Shown here one piece after another: positions 1 through 11,898 of a stretch of 64,000 nucleotides of DNA. The notes beneath the pieces were generated by a model that saw nothing but the letters and a program-made list of their open reading frames with translations, was not told where the DNA came from and made no database searches. Position 1 is the stretch's first letter, and each line of letters starts with the position of its first letter. The translations under genes were made by a program, and so were the position numbers. Source of the stretch: Proteromonas lacertae (Eukaryota > Sar > Bigyra > Opalinata > Proteromonadidae); NCBI GenBank assembly GCA_002245135.1, contig NGBS01001167.1:62001-126000 (forward strand). The letters run 5' to 3'.

Positions 1-249
1 TCTCATGATGCTATTGATTTTATCAGATGTTATTGTTACAAAACATTTATTCTAGTGTTATCACATGAATAAACATGAAAATAGAAGATATCAATTAAAC
101 AGACAAAAATGTATTACACATAATACAGTGTATTTTAACCTAACTGTAATTTTGCTTTTTTGAATGTCTTACTTCAAATTCTCTGATAAAAACCCTGGAG
201 GTATATATAAAAATGATAATGTTTAGGCAATGATTATCTGAAAAGAGAA

Positions 250-1074
250 ATGAAACTTCACAGAGAGAGATTGAAAAAAGTTCAACCTTTAATCGACACC
301 GGTTGTATGCTATTATTTATATTATAGTTTGTAGTATATAATCCACCGCTTATTAGAAGAAAACATCTACAAATAAAAGATGAGACTTTAAGACCAGAAT
401 TTTATAACGCTGCAAGATTAGTATCTACAGCAAAGTCGAATATCGACACATCACCACCACCTCGATATTATGAAACAAAATATCATCACATCAGAGCTAG
501 AGAGCTTGCAAATAAAGTAGCAGAAGAAGAACATCAACGAGTATTAGATAATATGAGGAGAAGGATGTCAGAATATACAAAAAGTAAAGAACTATATAAA
601 AATCCAGTTTATTCTTACCTATTAAATCCATCTGTGAAGAAAGTAGTTACTGGTAATAGAGAATGTAAGTTTGTACCAATGGGCAACTTTGAAAAAAGAA
701 GAAATGAGTTATTGAGTGATATGAAATCAACCAATAGAAATTATTACTCAACATCAGCAAGAAGAAGTAGTAGTTCAACATATAACAGTAGAAGTAGAGG
801 TAGACCATCTTCTGCACCACCAAAGAAAGCTATAAATACATATGAAGATATATCCATTGAACCAAGACCATTAGAACCTGACGAGTTAGAGGACATGTTA
901 AAAGAAGAATTGTTAGCTATAATAGTGAAGAGGAATTTATATAAGGCAAGTGATTTAAGAGAATTATTTGATCATGCTTTGAAAAGGTGTAGAAAACCAG
1001 GATCAGTTTTTACTGTAGCATGTGTTGAGAGGGTCATTAGTGATTTAAAACAGAAGTTTAATTTATATTATTAG
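250..1074 (+). CDS. Possible CFAP97/Hemingway-like ciliary protein, 263 aa
   Basis: Two exons (250-301 and 335-1074) join in frame across a 33-nt GT..AG intron to give 263 residues. The start is the first ATG that reads into the long exon. Residues about 60-105 form a charged helix with a YETKYHH segment followed by an arginine- and glutamate-rich stretch ending near RRRMSEYTK. This resembles the short conserved helix of the CFAP97/Hemingway axonemal family. A Ser/Arg-rich low-complexity linker follows (RRSSSSTYNSRSRGRPSSAPP, about residues 165-185). The C-terminal 70 residues are a separate helical region (LLAIIVKRNLYKASDLRELF) that I do not recognise. The exon structure is solid. The family assignment is inference from the helix pattern alone, so treat the product as a hypothetical protein of possible ciliary function. 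Confidence 0.5.
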
Positions 1075-1211
1075 TAATTTAACTTTTTTAAAGCTTTATT
1101 TAATAGAATGTTTGTTTATGGATTTAGATTCTACCAAAACACACAATGCTAAAAAAACGAACTGATAGTAATATTCTTAATGCCACTGTACAGAAAAAAT
1201 CAAAATCTAAA

Positions 1212-1494
1212 CTAATCATCGTTAGGGTATGAGATAAATCTAAAGCCATCCTCATCTGTATCTACATTATCACTTGGGTTTAGAATTTCTTTATTGCCTT
1301 GCGAATCATTCTTTGGACTAGTTTGGGTTTTAATTGGTAAATCAATAGAAGATCTTGATGATTTATTTACATATGCTGTTGGACTTTCCCATAGGTCATT
1401 ATACTTTAGAGAATCTTGCAATTCCTTCTCAAGACTTCTAGTAAGAATGTATAACTTAAAGACAATACTCAATTAGGTAGTGGTTTTGTATCAT
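1212..1494 (-). CDS. Small hypothetical protein, 83 aa
   Basis: Exon 1 (1469-1494) encodes MIQNHYLIE and joins exon 2 (1212-1437) across a 31-nt intron. The spliced frame is exactly 84 codons including the stop. The protein is acidic at its C-terminus (DTDEDGFRFISYPNDD) with a Ser/Lys-rich middle and no membrane segment or known motif. It is tail-to-tail with the gene ending at 1074. It is short enough that it could also be the 3' end of a longer gene whose upstream exons I could not recognise in the 330 bases upstream. Confidence 0.45.
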
Positions 1495-1824
1495 TATGCT
1501 TTTTGAGGTGAAGAATTGAAAGAAAACAATAATGAAAAAAAAATAATTTCGTTTTAAATGTTAATCAGTTATACAATTACATTTTGTTTTTTGCATGAAA
1601 CACCCTTTCTTAATTTTGTTACTCTTAACAGTACATTTTCCAGTAACTATAATAGTCATTATAACTATCATATTTTACACTCTTTCATTAATTCAGCAAC
1701 AATCTGAATAATCCAACTAAGTAAGTCAAAATGTTGATATTTCTATGGCATCACACATCGAGTTCGTCTTATTTCTAATTTTATTTAATCAAGAACACAA
1801 ATCATATAACTATTTAATAAATTA
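1495..1824. other. Intergenic, nothing recognised
   Basis: Lies between the start of the small protein and the 3' end of the RABL6-like gene. T-rich on the plus strand. The minus strand has a short Cys/Lys-rich frame (about 32 codons, from about 1665 down) that could be an exon, but no partner exon can be supported. No tRNA-like fold was seen. Confidence 0.4.
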
Positions 1825-3268
1825 TTAATCACTCTCACAGTCAGAATCATCATCATCACCCTCCTTTTTAACATCTTTCTTTACTGATTCACGTAATATT
1901 TTATTACCTAGAATAAAAACTAAAAATATTAAATTATACGAACAGCAGCTTGTTCATCCTCTTCCTCATCATCATCAAAAAATGAATCATCTATTTTTGC
2001 ACCTACTTTAAAGTCATTAACTGTTTTAACTTCTTCATTTTGTATCTATGATTAAATTAACACAATCTACATATATATATGTATATACTTTCAACGAATC
2101 ACTCTTTGGAACAATATATTTAGCAGGATCAATATTAACAACTTCTTTAGATTTCTTTCTTTTATCATCTTTACTACTTTTTTCTTTCTTATTTTCCTCT
2201 TTTTGTTTTTGTTTTTCTAATTTAGCTTTCTCTTTAGGATCAAGTTGTGGTTGTACTTCATATTGAATACCAACAGGATGAGTTCTTTGCCATATTTCAT
2301 AATCATCACTTCTTACATTTGTTATTTCTTTATATTTCTTAACTGTTAATGTTATACATTCTTCTGTGTCTTTTAATTGTTGTTCCAATATTTCCTTTTT
2401 GTATCTTAAGAATGGTATATCAATGTAACGATAGAGAAAGTCTAAGCCATAACAATTACCTGTTGATATTTCTAAATAGGAAATATCTTCTTTTCTTATT
2501 TCATCAATTGCTTTATGTACATCTTCTAATGATATATCCCAAGCTAAATTTTGATCTCTATTATTATGAAAAATAATTAATTATATAAACATTATTATAC
2601 TTGAAATTAAGTAATACTAAAATGTTTATTTCTTTTGGAACATCTTGAACCATTTTCTTCAAATATTCAATTGATGTTGACTATTACACAATATACATAT
2701 AAACAAAACAAATATATACAACTCTTGGATCAATGAGGATAAAAACCATCTGACAGTTCTGATAAACATCTACTGTTGTTGCATCTAAATATGTTATTTT
2801 CATTTGACCAGATTGCACTAATTAATATAATAATACAAATGAAAATATACTTGAATCACTTTTAACTGGAACTTTTGCTTCGTCAACTACATCCCACATT
2901 TCAAACTAGAGAATTATTATTGATTTAATAAAATACCTTTACTATTTCGCTACTAACTTTTGAACTCCATTGAATATGTCCTACTTGAATCTCAGGAGTA
3001 GGCTCATAACCAGGCTTTAATAATTTCCCCTCTAATCTTCTAAACAAACTAGTCTTCCCAGATTGTCTATCACCTCTAAGTATAACTTTCACTATATAAT
3101 CGATAACAAAATATATATACTATTATAGTCAACACCTTTGTGAATTTTATCCTGAGTGGATTGATCCATTTTTCTAATAGCTGCTTTTTTGAATTCATCT
3201 ATGTACTCTTCAACATCATCCTCATGCTTCTGAGCATCCTTCTTGTTCTTTCCAAAAATAGAAAACAT
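1825..3268 (-). CDS. RABL6-like Ras-superfamily GTPase
   Basis: A multi-exon gene read from MFSIFGKNKK at 3268 to a Glu/Asp/Ser tail (GDDDDSDCESD) at 1825, roughly 390-400 aa after splicing. After an amphipathic N-terminus (YIDEFKKAAIRKMDQ) comes a P-loop, LRGDRQSGKTSLFRRL, at about residues 48-63. The EIQVGHIQWS segment that follows matches the signature downstream of the P-loop in RABL6/PARF proteins. The C-terminal half is a Lys/Glu-rich, probably disordered tail, as in RABL6, but much shorter than the metazoan protein. RABL6 proteins are implicated in growth control and trafficking in animals; the role in a protist is unknown. Introns of about 30-45 nt interrupt the GTPase domain. The gene is divergent from RPS26, and a GAAACG element lies just upstream of the start. 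Confidence 0.75.
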
Positions 3269-3274
3269 AATAAT

Positions 3275-3291
3275 AAAAATCTAGTCGTTTC
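3275..3291 (-). promoter_or_regulatory. Recurrent GAAACG element, RABL6-like gene
   Basis: On the minus strand this reads GAAACGACTAGATTTTT and ends 6 nt before the start codon. It matches the element before the gene copy at 29368 at 16 of 17 bases. CpG-containing hexamers are rare in this DNA, so recurrence next to starts suggests a core promoter signal. Confidence 0.5.
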
Positions 3292-3455
3292 AATAATATT
3301 AACCAAAATTTTTGAAAACCCTCTTCAAAATCATGTTCTAATCAAACATTTCATTTTTAATTAAAATGTATTTTATAAGCCTACTGGATTTCTTTTTTTA
3401 AACACTTTTCATATTTTATATATCTACATTTTATTCTAATATTAAATAGTCCATT

Positions 3456-3893
3456 ATGCCAGTTAAACGTCGTAATAACGGTAGATCAAAGAAAAACCGA
3501 GGTCATGTCAAACCAATAAGATGTACCAACTGTGGTAGATGCTGTCCAAAAGTATGACATATTATTTATTCAATTTTATTGACTTTTACTAATTAATTTC
3601 TAGGATAAAGCTGTCAAGAGATTTCAAGTAAGAAACATTGTTGATGCCTCATCCCAAAGAGATATTAAAGCTGCTTCAGCTATTATTACAGCTGGTATAT
3701 TTCTTTTTTTGATTTTGTTATTAATATAGAATACGTATTACCAAAATTATACGTAAAACAAAATTACTGTATCTCCTGTGCTTGTCACGCACGTATTGTA
3801 CGTGTAAGATCAAGAGAACAAAGAAGAGTCAGAACTAATCCACAACAGAGAAAAAGACAAAACAACAATCAAAATAGAGAAAAGAAGAACTAG
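3456..3893 (+). CDS. RPS26: 40S ribosomal protein S26 (eS26)
   Basis: Three exons (3456-3551, 3604-3694, 3730-3893) splice to 117 codons. The N-terminus [19 protein letters not shown] and the zinc-ribbon cysteines ([11 protein letters not shown] and [16 protein letters not shown]) are diagnostic for eS26, a small-subunit protein near the mRNA exit site. Length (116 aa) matches the family. The introns are 52 and 35 nt, and the first has an ACTAAT box shortly before its 3' splice site, the clearest branch-point-like sequence in the window. This gene anchors the genetic code (TAG stop) and the splice-site rules used for the rest of the window. It is divergent from the RABL6-like gene. Confidence 0.97.
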
Positions 3894-3984
3894 ACGAGGC
3901 TAATGGCATTTTATTAATTGAAAAAATAATAATTATGTTTTCTTTTGGATTATAATAAATATACACATATATAAATAACAACAA

Positions 3985-4923
3985 TTAAATTTTTCTAAAT
4001 TTAGAGTGAATCCATAATCTATGCATCTCCTTTTGCTCTTTACGATTCACTATTTTTCTTCTTATCAACTTTATTTCTATCAATTCAAAACCACATTTGT
4101 TAAACAAACTAATAACTTCATCTATAAACGAAAATAAATTATATAATATCAATATAATACCTTGTTTAAAGAAATAAGATCTAGTTCCATCTTGTCTAAC
4201 ATAAAAATTCTCAGCTAATCTCTTTTCTGGTTTAAATCTCAATTGAGCATGATCTTTATAAGCATAATCTCTAAATAGCAATATTCCTCCACTCTTCAAT
4301 GGTTGACTGGCATGTCGAATGAACTGCTCCATTTGATTAGGTGATACAGATGATAATACAAACAGTATTAATAGGAAATCACAAGGAGGTACAATGTCTG
4401 GAGTTGGTATTGAATTTACTACATCCATTTGAAAAACATTACATCTTTCTGGATTATATTCAGGTTTTTTCTATTTATTATTATTATATACTACTTTAGG
4501 TTATAAATACTTTTATTAATTCAATTGCTGCTTTTGCAAAATCACATCCATATACTGTCAATTGAGAAAATGCATCAAGTAAAGGAAAAAATGCATTACC
4601 TACACCACAACCTACTTCAAACAGTATTGGATTCTATTTATTATAATGACTGATTATACATCAACTGTTCCAATCTCACTGAATTCTATTGGTAAATAAT
4701 TTCTACAAAGTAATTATCAATTTTTATACCTGTTTTTGTAAAAATGAGTTGTGTTACTCTGATAAAATTTGTGCCAATTCCTACCAGCATATTTTTCGTA
4801 GTCTTTGTATTTGTATTCTGGTAATACTTTATTATGTGTTTCTAGAACTTCATCTGTGTGTTTATCCCAATCAGAATCATAGTCTTCCTCTGTAACAGGC
4901 AATTCTTCTTCAGAATCAGACAT
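3985..4923 (-). CDS. METTL2/6/8-type tRNA 3-methylcytidine methyltransferase
   Basis: SAM-dependent methyltransferase of the METTL2/METTL6/Trm140 group, which makes m3C32 in the tRNA anticodon loop. The start MSDSEEELP at 4923 is followed by an acidic stretch and the motif NWHKFYQSNTTHFYKNR, typical of this family. Motif I is FEVGCGVGNAFFPLL, and the acidic motif is VYGCDFAKAAIELI. The catalytic-fold strands continue through DFLLILFVLSSV and GGILLFRDYA, and the family-specific C-terminus is EQKEMHRLWIHSKFRKI. Several 30-40-nt introns interrupt it. It shares a 77-bp divergent promoter with the 5-phosphatase gene. I cannot tell METTL2 from METTL6 type by eye. Confidence 0.9.
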
Positions 4924-4934
4924 TTTTGTATTTT

Positions 4935-4969
4935 CTGGCTTGAAATATTCAAGCAACAACACAAGCCAA
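4935..4969. promoter_or_regulatory. GGCTTG elements in a divergent promoter
   Basis: The 77 bp between two divergent start codons hold TGGCTTG on the plus strand and TTGGCTTG on the minus strand, linked by the palindrome GCTTGAAATATTCAAGC. The same GGCTTG core lies upstream of the dynein light chain, Aquarius and the PH-kinase. Confidence 0.4.
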
Positions 4970-5000
4970 TAGTCGAACTTGAATTGTATCTTTGCTTCTA

Positions 5001-8000
5001 ATGTCTATTCATCGTGACTTTTTGACAGGTAAATGTTCTATTTGTGGCAAGCAACAGTCGTACATCGCATATGAAACAGAAGACTATTTTTGTTGCTCAA
5101 ATGATTCAAACACGTATGATAGAATTATGATTATGTTAATAGTTTTGACTTAAAAGATGAAGAATTCACTCAATTGTGTGGATTTTGTAACTACTATGAT
5201 GGATCAAACTGGGAACAATATACGTTTGTGTGTTATAATCAATACCTTTTGTTGTATGGAGACATTGATGATAAAGCTCCAGAAGTATTTTTATTCAGTT
5301 ATACTCCAATAGTTTATAATTGATTTAAGTCAATCAAAATTTCGTAAAGATAATGAGATACAAATTACTATAAAATCAACAAGACTTTTTAGTTTTTCAT
5401 TCCTAACAGAGAATGATTGTGATAAATGGCTATCTTTACTGAAACATAACCAATCAGTATTAATCATTATATATGTAATTATTATATTATAGATTGCCAG
5501 TGCTAAACAATTACCAGCAGTTGATCCTTTATCTGTGATAGGTAAAATACATAAAGAAGCTAAACAATCATACATAAAATCACTTTCTAATGATTTATTA
5601 GAGAATACAAAATCAACTGTATATATTTTTATTTTATTTTAATATTTTATAAATATATAGGAGTTGCATGTATTTGTAGGAACTTGGAACATGAATGAGT
5701 CTTCAAATTGTAATAAATTAACAGATTGGATAGGTAAAGGGTATGATATATATGCAATTGGTGTTCAAGAGTGTATGGACATTAATCTGTTTGAAGAAGA
5801 GTTGAATAACATATTGGGATCAACCTATTACTTAATTCAAACCTCAATTGGTAGTGTATACTATATATATTATATTATATTGTTATAGGCAAATACATCA
5901 TTAGGTTATCATGGATATATTGCTTTATATTTATATATTAAAGCGAATTTATTATATACGAACTTCATTTCAAGTAGTAGTATCAAACAAAGTGATGCTT
6001 CTTATGGTAAAAATTTGATCGTTACAAAAGCAGCAAACAAAGGTGCAGTTTGTATCCAAGTTCCGTTGAATTACTTTAATTTGAATTTACCAATTAATGG
6101 TAAATTACCATCCAATTACGCCTTTATCTGTTGTCATTTACCTTCTGATATTGATAACAACTCCAAATGGAAGGAAAGAGACAATATATCCTATGATATA
6201 ATAAAAGATTTAAATATTAATTTATCATCTACCAATGTGATTTTATTTGGTGATTTGAATTATCGTTTAGGTTTGGATCATTTGGATTGTTTAAGATTAA
6301 TAACAACAGCATGCCAAGATAGAGATATAACATTATCACAGAACAGTTGGACTCAGTTGTTTTATGCTGATGAATTACATATATCTATGAATAATGGAAA
6401 TGCATTTCAGAATTTTGTGGAAGTTAGTGATATTAGATTTCCACCTACTTATAAAAGAATTGTATTTTTATTATATTTATATACTATATTATTTCAATAG
6501 AAAGGTTGTAAATTCAATAAAGAAGATTTTACCAATTATGACAAGCTTTTCTCAAGCTATGAACATGAAGTGATTGAAAACACTCAAGTTATATCAAAGA
6601 CACCTTCTTATACTGATAGAATATTATATTATTCACCATTAATGTCATCTATATCAACATATTGTTTGAAATATGATTGTGTTAATTCAATTAATTCTTC
6701 GGATCATTGTCCTGTTTATTCATCATTAGTGATAAGAAGAGGAATTGAGAAAGATATTGATTCAATGATTCCGTTAGAATCTGCATTTGATCAAGAATCA
6801 TTTATAAAATCACTTTTCTTAAGTGATTTTTTTACTCATTTAGTAGATAATAAACATATGAATGTTTCAATCACTTTTGATCAAGCCAAACTATTATCTC
6901 GAACTTGTGTAATAACTCGTCCAAGATCTAATTCAATAATATTCCAGGAAGGTATGCAAGGTGGTTCACTCATGTTTATTATCTCAGGAAATGTACAAAT
7001 GTCTACTGGTAATTACAAATTGAAAGAATTAAAACCTGGTGATTGGTTTGGTGGACAAGTTTTTATTGGTTTACCCGTCAATTACCAAATTACATCCATT
7101 ACAAACTGTACATTATTATGTTGGAATTTACAGTCATTTGATGTTATTACTCAGATAGATAACCAATTATCTGATAATATTATAAATACATTGAAATTAT
7201 ATGTATTGATTATTATTTGATTTATTTTTAATATAGTTTATGGAGAGCGTATATGATTTATTTGGATTTTCAGATGTTCCTTCCACTTTACCATACAATC
7301 CAATTCCATTATTACTATCAGCAGTAGAGATTCACGATTTCCCTAAGAACTTTCAAATGATTTATGCCAATATTGTGAATGATAAAACATATTATATTAT
7401 ATCAGGAAATGTTGATGTATCAATAGCGAATAAAAGTATAAATATATTATTATTATTATTAAATTATTTATTATATATAGGTGGTAAAGAGTATATATTA
7501 AAGAAATATACAAGTGGAGATGTAGTGAACTTATATAATCTTTGTGAAGATAAAATCATAGAGTCTTTTTACAATGCTTGGACTACAACACCTGTAAGAG
7601 TAATGATAATAAAAAGATCAACATTTATTAATTATATAAAACATTGCAAAAGTCCAGAGAAGAATATTAATGAAGTTGCTAATTTGTTTTATAGACAAAT
7701 CTCATTACCTGACAATATGACTGATTATTTAGTGGAATTGAGCGGATTTAATGCAATACAAAAGAGATTATTATTTAATCTATTCAAGTATATATATATA
7801 TTAATGTATTTATAGTGGAAATAAGTATGGTAATGGTGATACAATATTTGATCCATCAAAATATTCACAAGGTTATTTCCATTTATTAATATCAGGTGAT
7901 TGTGCTTTAAGAAATAATGTTGCTACCAATAAAATAAAAGATAAAAGATATGTTATCAATGAAGGTAGTTGGCTTAATGTACATATTATATATTTTTATA

Positions 8001-9918
8001 TTGTATTTAGAAATATGCCAATAATAAAGATGTAGTTGTAGCAATAGAAAAATGTGAAGTTATTATGATATTAGAAAATCAATTACCAACTCTAGCCTTC
8101 TTATTATATTCAGGAATCTTAACAGATTTAAAAGATATTGGTGCAAGAACAATGGATAGAAGAAAACCACATTTTTACAGTGTAATGGTAGAAATAATCG
8201 AAGCAAAAGATATAAAACCAAAAATCCCCTCCAAATCTTCAATATTTTGTACAATGGAGTATTATCATGGTGATGGATCAAAAGAAAGTGGTTTTATTGA
8301 AGAAACAATTCATTCTGTTAATACATCCAATCCTCAATGGAACTCAATTATTGTAATTACATTCCCTTCAAAGATAGAAAAGATATTAGTTCATGCAATC
8401 GTTCAACCACCAAATAATTCACCATTTGAAATTGGTAGATGTGATATTAATATTAGAGAATTAAGGAGGATATTTGAGACTAATAAAACACCAGTTATGA
8501 ATTGGTTTAAAATATCAAATGTTTCACAGGATACTGGTTCTTTGCGTATTATTGTTACTCCAATATCTGGTACTGATTACATTACAATTCCAACTGAAGA
8601 TGACTTTAGTAAATATATTAAAGAAAAACCAGTTACTGTAGATGTTTCTGATATGAAAGGATTTTTACTTTACAGTAATAGTGGAAGTAATAATGTGAAT
8701 ATTCCAACTGAAGAGGATAATAATAATGATGGTGATAATATAATAGAAGGTGGAAATACTGATAATAATGATAATGATGAGATAGATTTATTCAATTCTG
8801 TACCACAACCTACTCCATTAGATAATGTAATGAGTTTAGTGGATGATTTACCCACAATACAAGGTACTGGTGCTACAGCTAAAATACAAACTCCGACAAT
8901 AATAATGAATGATAATCCATTCATAGGAGGAGGTAATGTTAATCCATTTGGTGTAACTGCAAATAGAAGTCCAGAAAGAACAATGTCTAAACAAACTAAT
9001 ATCAATGATAATCCATTCGCTACAAAGAAATCACCACTTCCTCAGCAGCATCATCATCATAAACCACAAATACAACAAGAAATTGTACCTGATGAATCAT
9101 TTGTAGCATTTCCAGTAACACCAAAGAAAGAAGAAACTGAAACAGAAGTTCCATTTGATAGTTTCCCAACTGAATCAAACCCAACACAAGCAGCAGATGA
9201 TGTTGATTTATTCAATTCTATTCCAACTGTTGAAAATCCTGTTGATAAGTTAGATGATATGTTTAATTCAATTCCTATTAGTCAAACACAACCATCTTTC
9301 GATTCATTATTAAATGAAATACCAATATCAACAACAGATGTTATTCCACCAACTATTCCAGCCAGACCACAGAGACCTCCAAGACCTAATGAAACTGTAG
9401 ATATTCCATTACCAGAACCAACTGTTACTCCACCACAAAGACCACAAAGACCTCAAAGACCACCTCGTCCAGAAGTAAATGAGACAACTCCTACTATTCC
9501 AGAAATACCAATTGTACCTCCAGTACCAACACAACAACCACCAATACCACCTCCATTACCACCAGAAGCAGTAGTTCAACAACAACAACAACAATCACAA
9601 TTACCAACAGTTCCTCCACAAAGACCTCCACCTCCACCAGTTAATATCATGTCCAGTTTACCACCAACAACTGTATTAAATGCAGCACCACCAATACCAG
9701 TTCGTCATGCTCCTCCTCCACCACCACCTCAACCACCTGCACCTGGATTTGCAGTTCAAACACCTCCTGTTCCACCTCCACCACCACCAGCTCCACTTCC
9801 TTACAGACAACCACCACCTCCTCCAGTACCTTATCCACCAACTCAATATGGAAGACCAGCACCTCCTCCTCCTCCTCCTCCTCCACCACCACCACCACCA
9901 CCACCACCAAGATATTAA
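5001..9918 (+). CDS. Multidomain inositol polyphosphate 5-phosphatase with PH, cyclic-nucleotide-binding, C2 and polyproline regions
   Basis: Eleven exons with ten introns of 28-45 nt splice without a break to 1523 aa (exon lengths sum to a multiple of three). Order: a Cys-rich N-terminus (KCSICGKQQ), then a PH-like domain (about 85-135). The 5-phosphatase domain (about 176-525) carries the signatures GTWNMNE, GVQECMD, LFGDLNYRLG, SYTDRILYYS and SSDHCPVYS. Two or three cyclic-nucleotide-binding folds follow: FQEGMQGGSLMFIISGNVQ with LKPGDWFGGQ at about 570-640, then weaker ones at about 700-900. A C2-like domain comes next (VEIIEAKDIKP; NPQWNS), then an acidic linker with repeated NPF and DLFNSIP motifs and a 200-residue proline-rich tail. 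Known family chemistry: removal of the 5-phosphate of PI(4,5)P2 or PI(3,4,5)P3. The NPF motifs suggest EH-domain partners and the polyproline tail suggests profilin or SH3 partners (inference). Confidence 0.92.
9861..9909 (+). repeat. CCT/CCA triplet repeat coding for polyproline
   Basis: Uninterrupted CCT then CCA codons encode 16 consecutive prolines at the extreme C-terminus of the 5-phosphatase, just before RY and the stop. Such runs vary in length and create spurious reading frames in the other five frames. Confidence 0.9.
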
Positions 9919-10055
9919 AGAGAGAGAGAGATTCATTATATACCTTTATTATTTTTTTTGTAGAATTGTTATTTTTTATGAATTTTGATTAACACGTGAA
10001 ATACAATTAATATTAATAAATACATAATATATTATATAAAAAATAATAATCTAAA

Positions 10056-10476
10056 TTAACCAATTGTAAGTGCAAATATATTAACAACACATGAAATATG
10101 TTCTGCTTCAACAACTACAGTTAACGAACCATCTGTTGCACTGTCCCAATAACATCCTGAACTTGTCTTGAATTCAGCATTTTTTTGTGCTATTGTTGAT
10201 ACAACTAAAATATATAAAATGATTCATATACCTACAACCCTATAACCTCTCAATTTATCTGAAACATATGGAACGATATGTTGAGTTATCTCTTGTAACC
10301 AACCATCTACCTTTGAAGAATCATATTGAGATGATCCCAATGTTTGACTTACAACCTAATCAAAGTATATAAAAAAATACTTCCTGGGTATAACCCTCAA
10401 AATCTGCTTTGAGATCATCTATCTTCTATGCATTTCTATTATTTTAAAAGTATACAGTAGGCGGAGCAAGAGCCAT
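10056..10476 (-). CDS. Tctex1-type dynein light chain
   Basis: Four exons starting MALAPPT at 10476 splice through introns of about 25-30 nt to about 110 aa, the usual Tctex/DYNLT length. The family signatures are clear: WLQEITQHIVPYVSDKLRGY in the helical half, VVVSTIAQKNAEFKTSSGCY at the first strand, then CYWDSATDGSLTVVVEAEH and the C-terminal strand VVNIFALTIG. These small dimeric proteins bind dynein intermediate chains in cytoplasmic, axonemal or intraflagellar-transport dynein; which one cannot be told here. A TTGGCTTGAATATT element lies about 35 nt upstream of the start. Confidence 0.92.
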
Positions 10477-10586
10477 ATGTTGAGAAAATCTAAAAAAACA
10501 AAATATTCAAGCCAATAAGCTTGATATTCTATTTTGAATATTTATCAATAATAAACATATTTAAATCACAATAAATTACTATTTTA

Positions 10587-11744
10587 CTATTTTGTGTATT
10601 TATAATAAGATGAAGAAAAATTGTCGTGTTTTGCCATGAATTCAGCATAACTGATTGTGTTTGTTCTGCTTCTCATCCTATCCCTACTACTAGACTTTGA
10701 CATGTGATTTGAATGAATTAATTTTAGTGAAGTCAAGGAATATGTATTACTAACTCTAAATCCATAACCATACGTCTGTTTAAGTGATACAATTACATTC
10801 TCTTTAGATTTCTCTGAACATACAATTAAACCAAAATTAAAAGAATAGGGAGAAGGTCTTTTGGTAAATAATTGTCTGAATAGTTTTATATGGCAAGGTT
10901 CACGAGGGGCTTCATCCTCTCTTTTCTTGGAATAGTAAAAATTGATCTTATTCTTAATAATATGATAGTCTTTTTCACTAAATACGTTACATCGCACTGC
11001 TTCTTGAAAATGATAAATAAATAATTTAAATTCATCATCATTGTTTAGAAAATACATGAAATCACGAATATTATATATATATCCAAATCTATATTTAAAA
11101 TGATTAAATTTATAGTGCATATTATAATATACTCATTACAATCAGTATGTTTCTCGTTTAAATACTTGCTTAAATTATTTTTTATACTATCACTTAATCC
11201 GAATGTATGTGTAAAAGTGGTGATTTGATTCTATTCTCATAGTATAACATATAATTATTATATACTTGAGTAATGAACAAATTACTATAAATTCTACTCA
11301 TGGCAATCATCACTGTAACAATCTGCCTATAATCAAAAAAGGAAAACAAACACACAAAACAAAAATAATCGTTTGAAATAAATACACCTATGATATGGAA
11401 CATATGTAAATATACCACACTTAAAATAGGAAGATATTAACCCGTGATATAGTGGATCAAATAAAGACAGGAGGGTTATTATTGGTACTTTGGACGATGA
11501 ATCTGACTTACTCCACATAATTAAATATGATGATTGTATTGTCATAACATCGTAATAACTAAAAAATAAAGTTTCAGCTACTAAATTCGATAAATGATTT
11601 AGAGGTAAAAGAGTTGATTTTTTATCCCACGATCCAGATGTCATGACATTATAAGCATGAACCTATTACTTTATAATGACAAAAATCTACTAATTCTTCT
11701 GCTGTATCTTCATTTCCCAAATTTGTGTCTATACTCAAAGACAT
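10587..11744 (-). CDS. Tandem family member 1: degenerate EF-hand-like protein
   Basis: Read from MSLSIDTNLGNEDTAEEL at 11744 through at least four short introns. Not a recognised family. It shares order and motifs with the next two genes: an N-terminal helix (EELVHAYNVM), a block with the pattern SLFDPLYHGLISSYF, then DYFCFVCLFSFFDYRQIVT, then a loop-helix RIYSNLFITQNQI. The helix pair FMYFLNNDDEFKLFI follows, and then the C-terminal motif P.E.C....FRQLFTKRPSPYSF ending in KQTYGYGFRVS. The spacing loop, helix, loop-ITxxQI resembles the paired EF-hands of NCS/calaxin-type proteins with the Asp/Glu calcium ligands lost (inference). It is downstream of its two relatives on the same strand, with conserved intron positions. 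Confidence 0.65.
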
Positions 11745-11795
11745 TAAATAAGAGAGAGAACCTCGATAAACAAAAAAAACTGATTAAACGTTGAA

Positions 11796-11812
11796 AAATA
11801 TATTCGTTACAC
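11796..11812 (-). promoter_or_regulatory. GAAACG-like element (GTAACG variant)
   Basis: On the minus strand it reads GTAACGAATATATTTTTC, about 50 nt upstream of the first tandem family gene. It differs from the main element at one base. Confidence 0.35.
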
Positions 11813-11898
11813 ACCAAATAAACTCAATTAAAAAACAAGAAAGAATAAATAATTAAGTATATATTTACAGGATAATACTATTAACATTAATTTAAAAA

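Noticed and set aside
180-249. Short C/D-box-like string upstream of the first gene (ATGATAATG...CTGA)
   Set aside because: Boxes are too close together and no terminal stem forms.
9647-9936. Long minus-strand frames rich in Trp or Val/Glu
   Set aside because: They are the antisense reading of the CCA/CCT polyproline tail of the 5-phosphatase.
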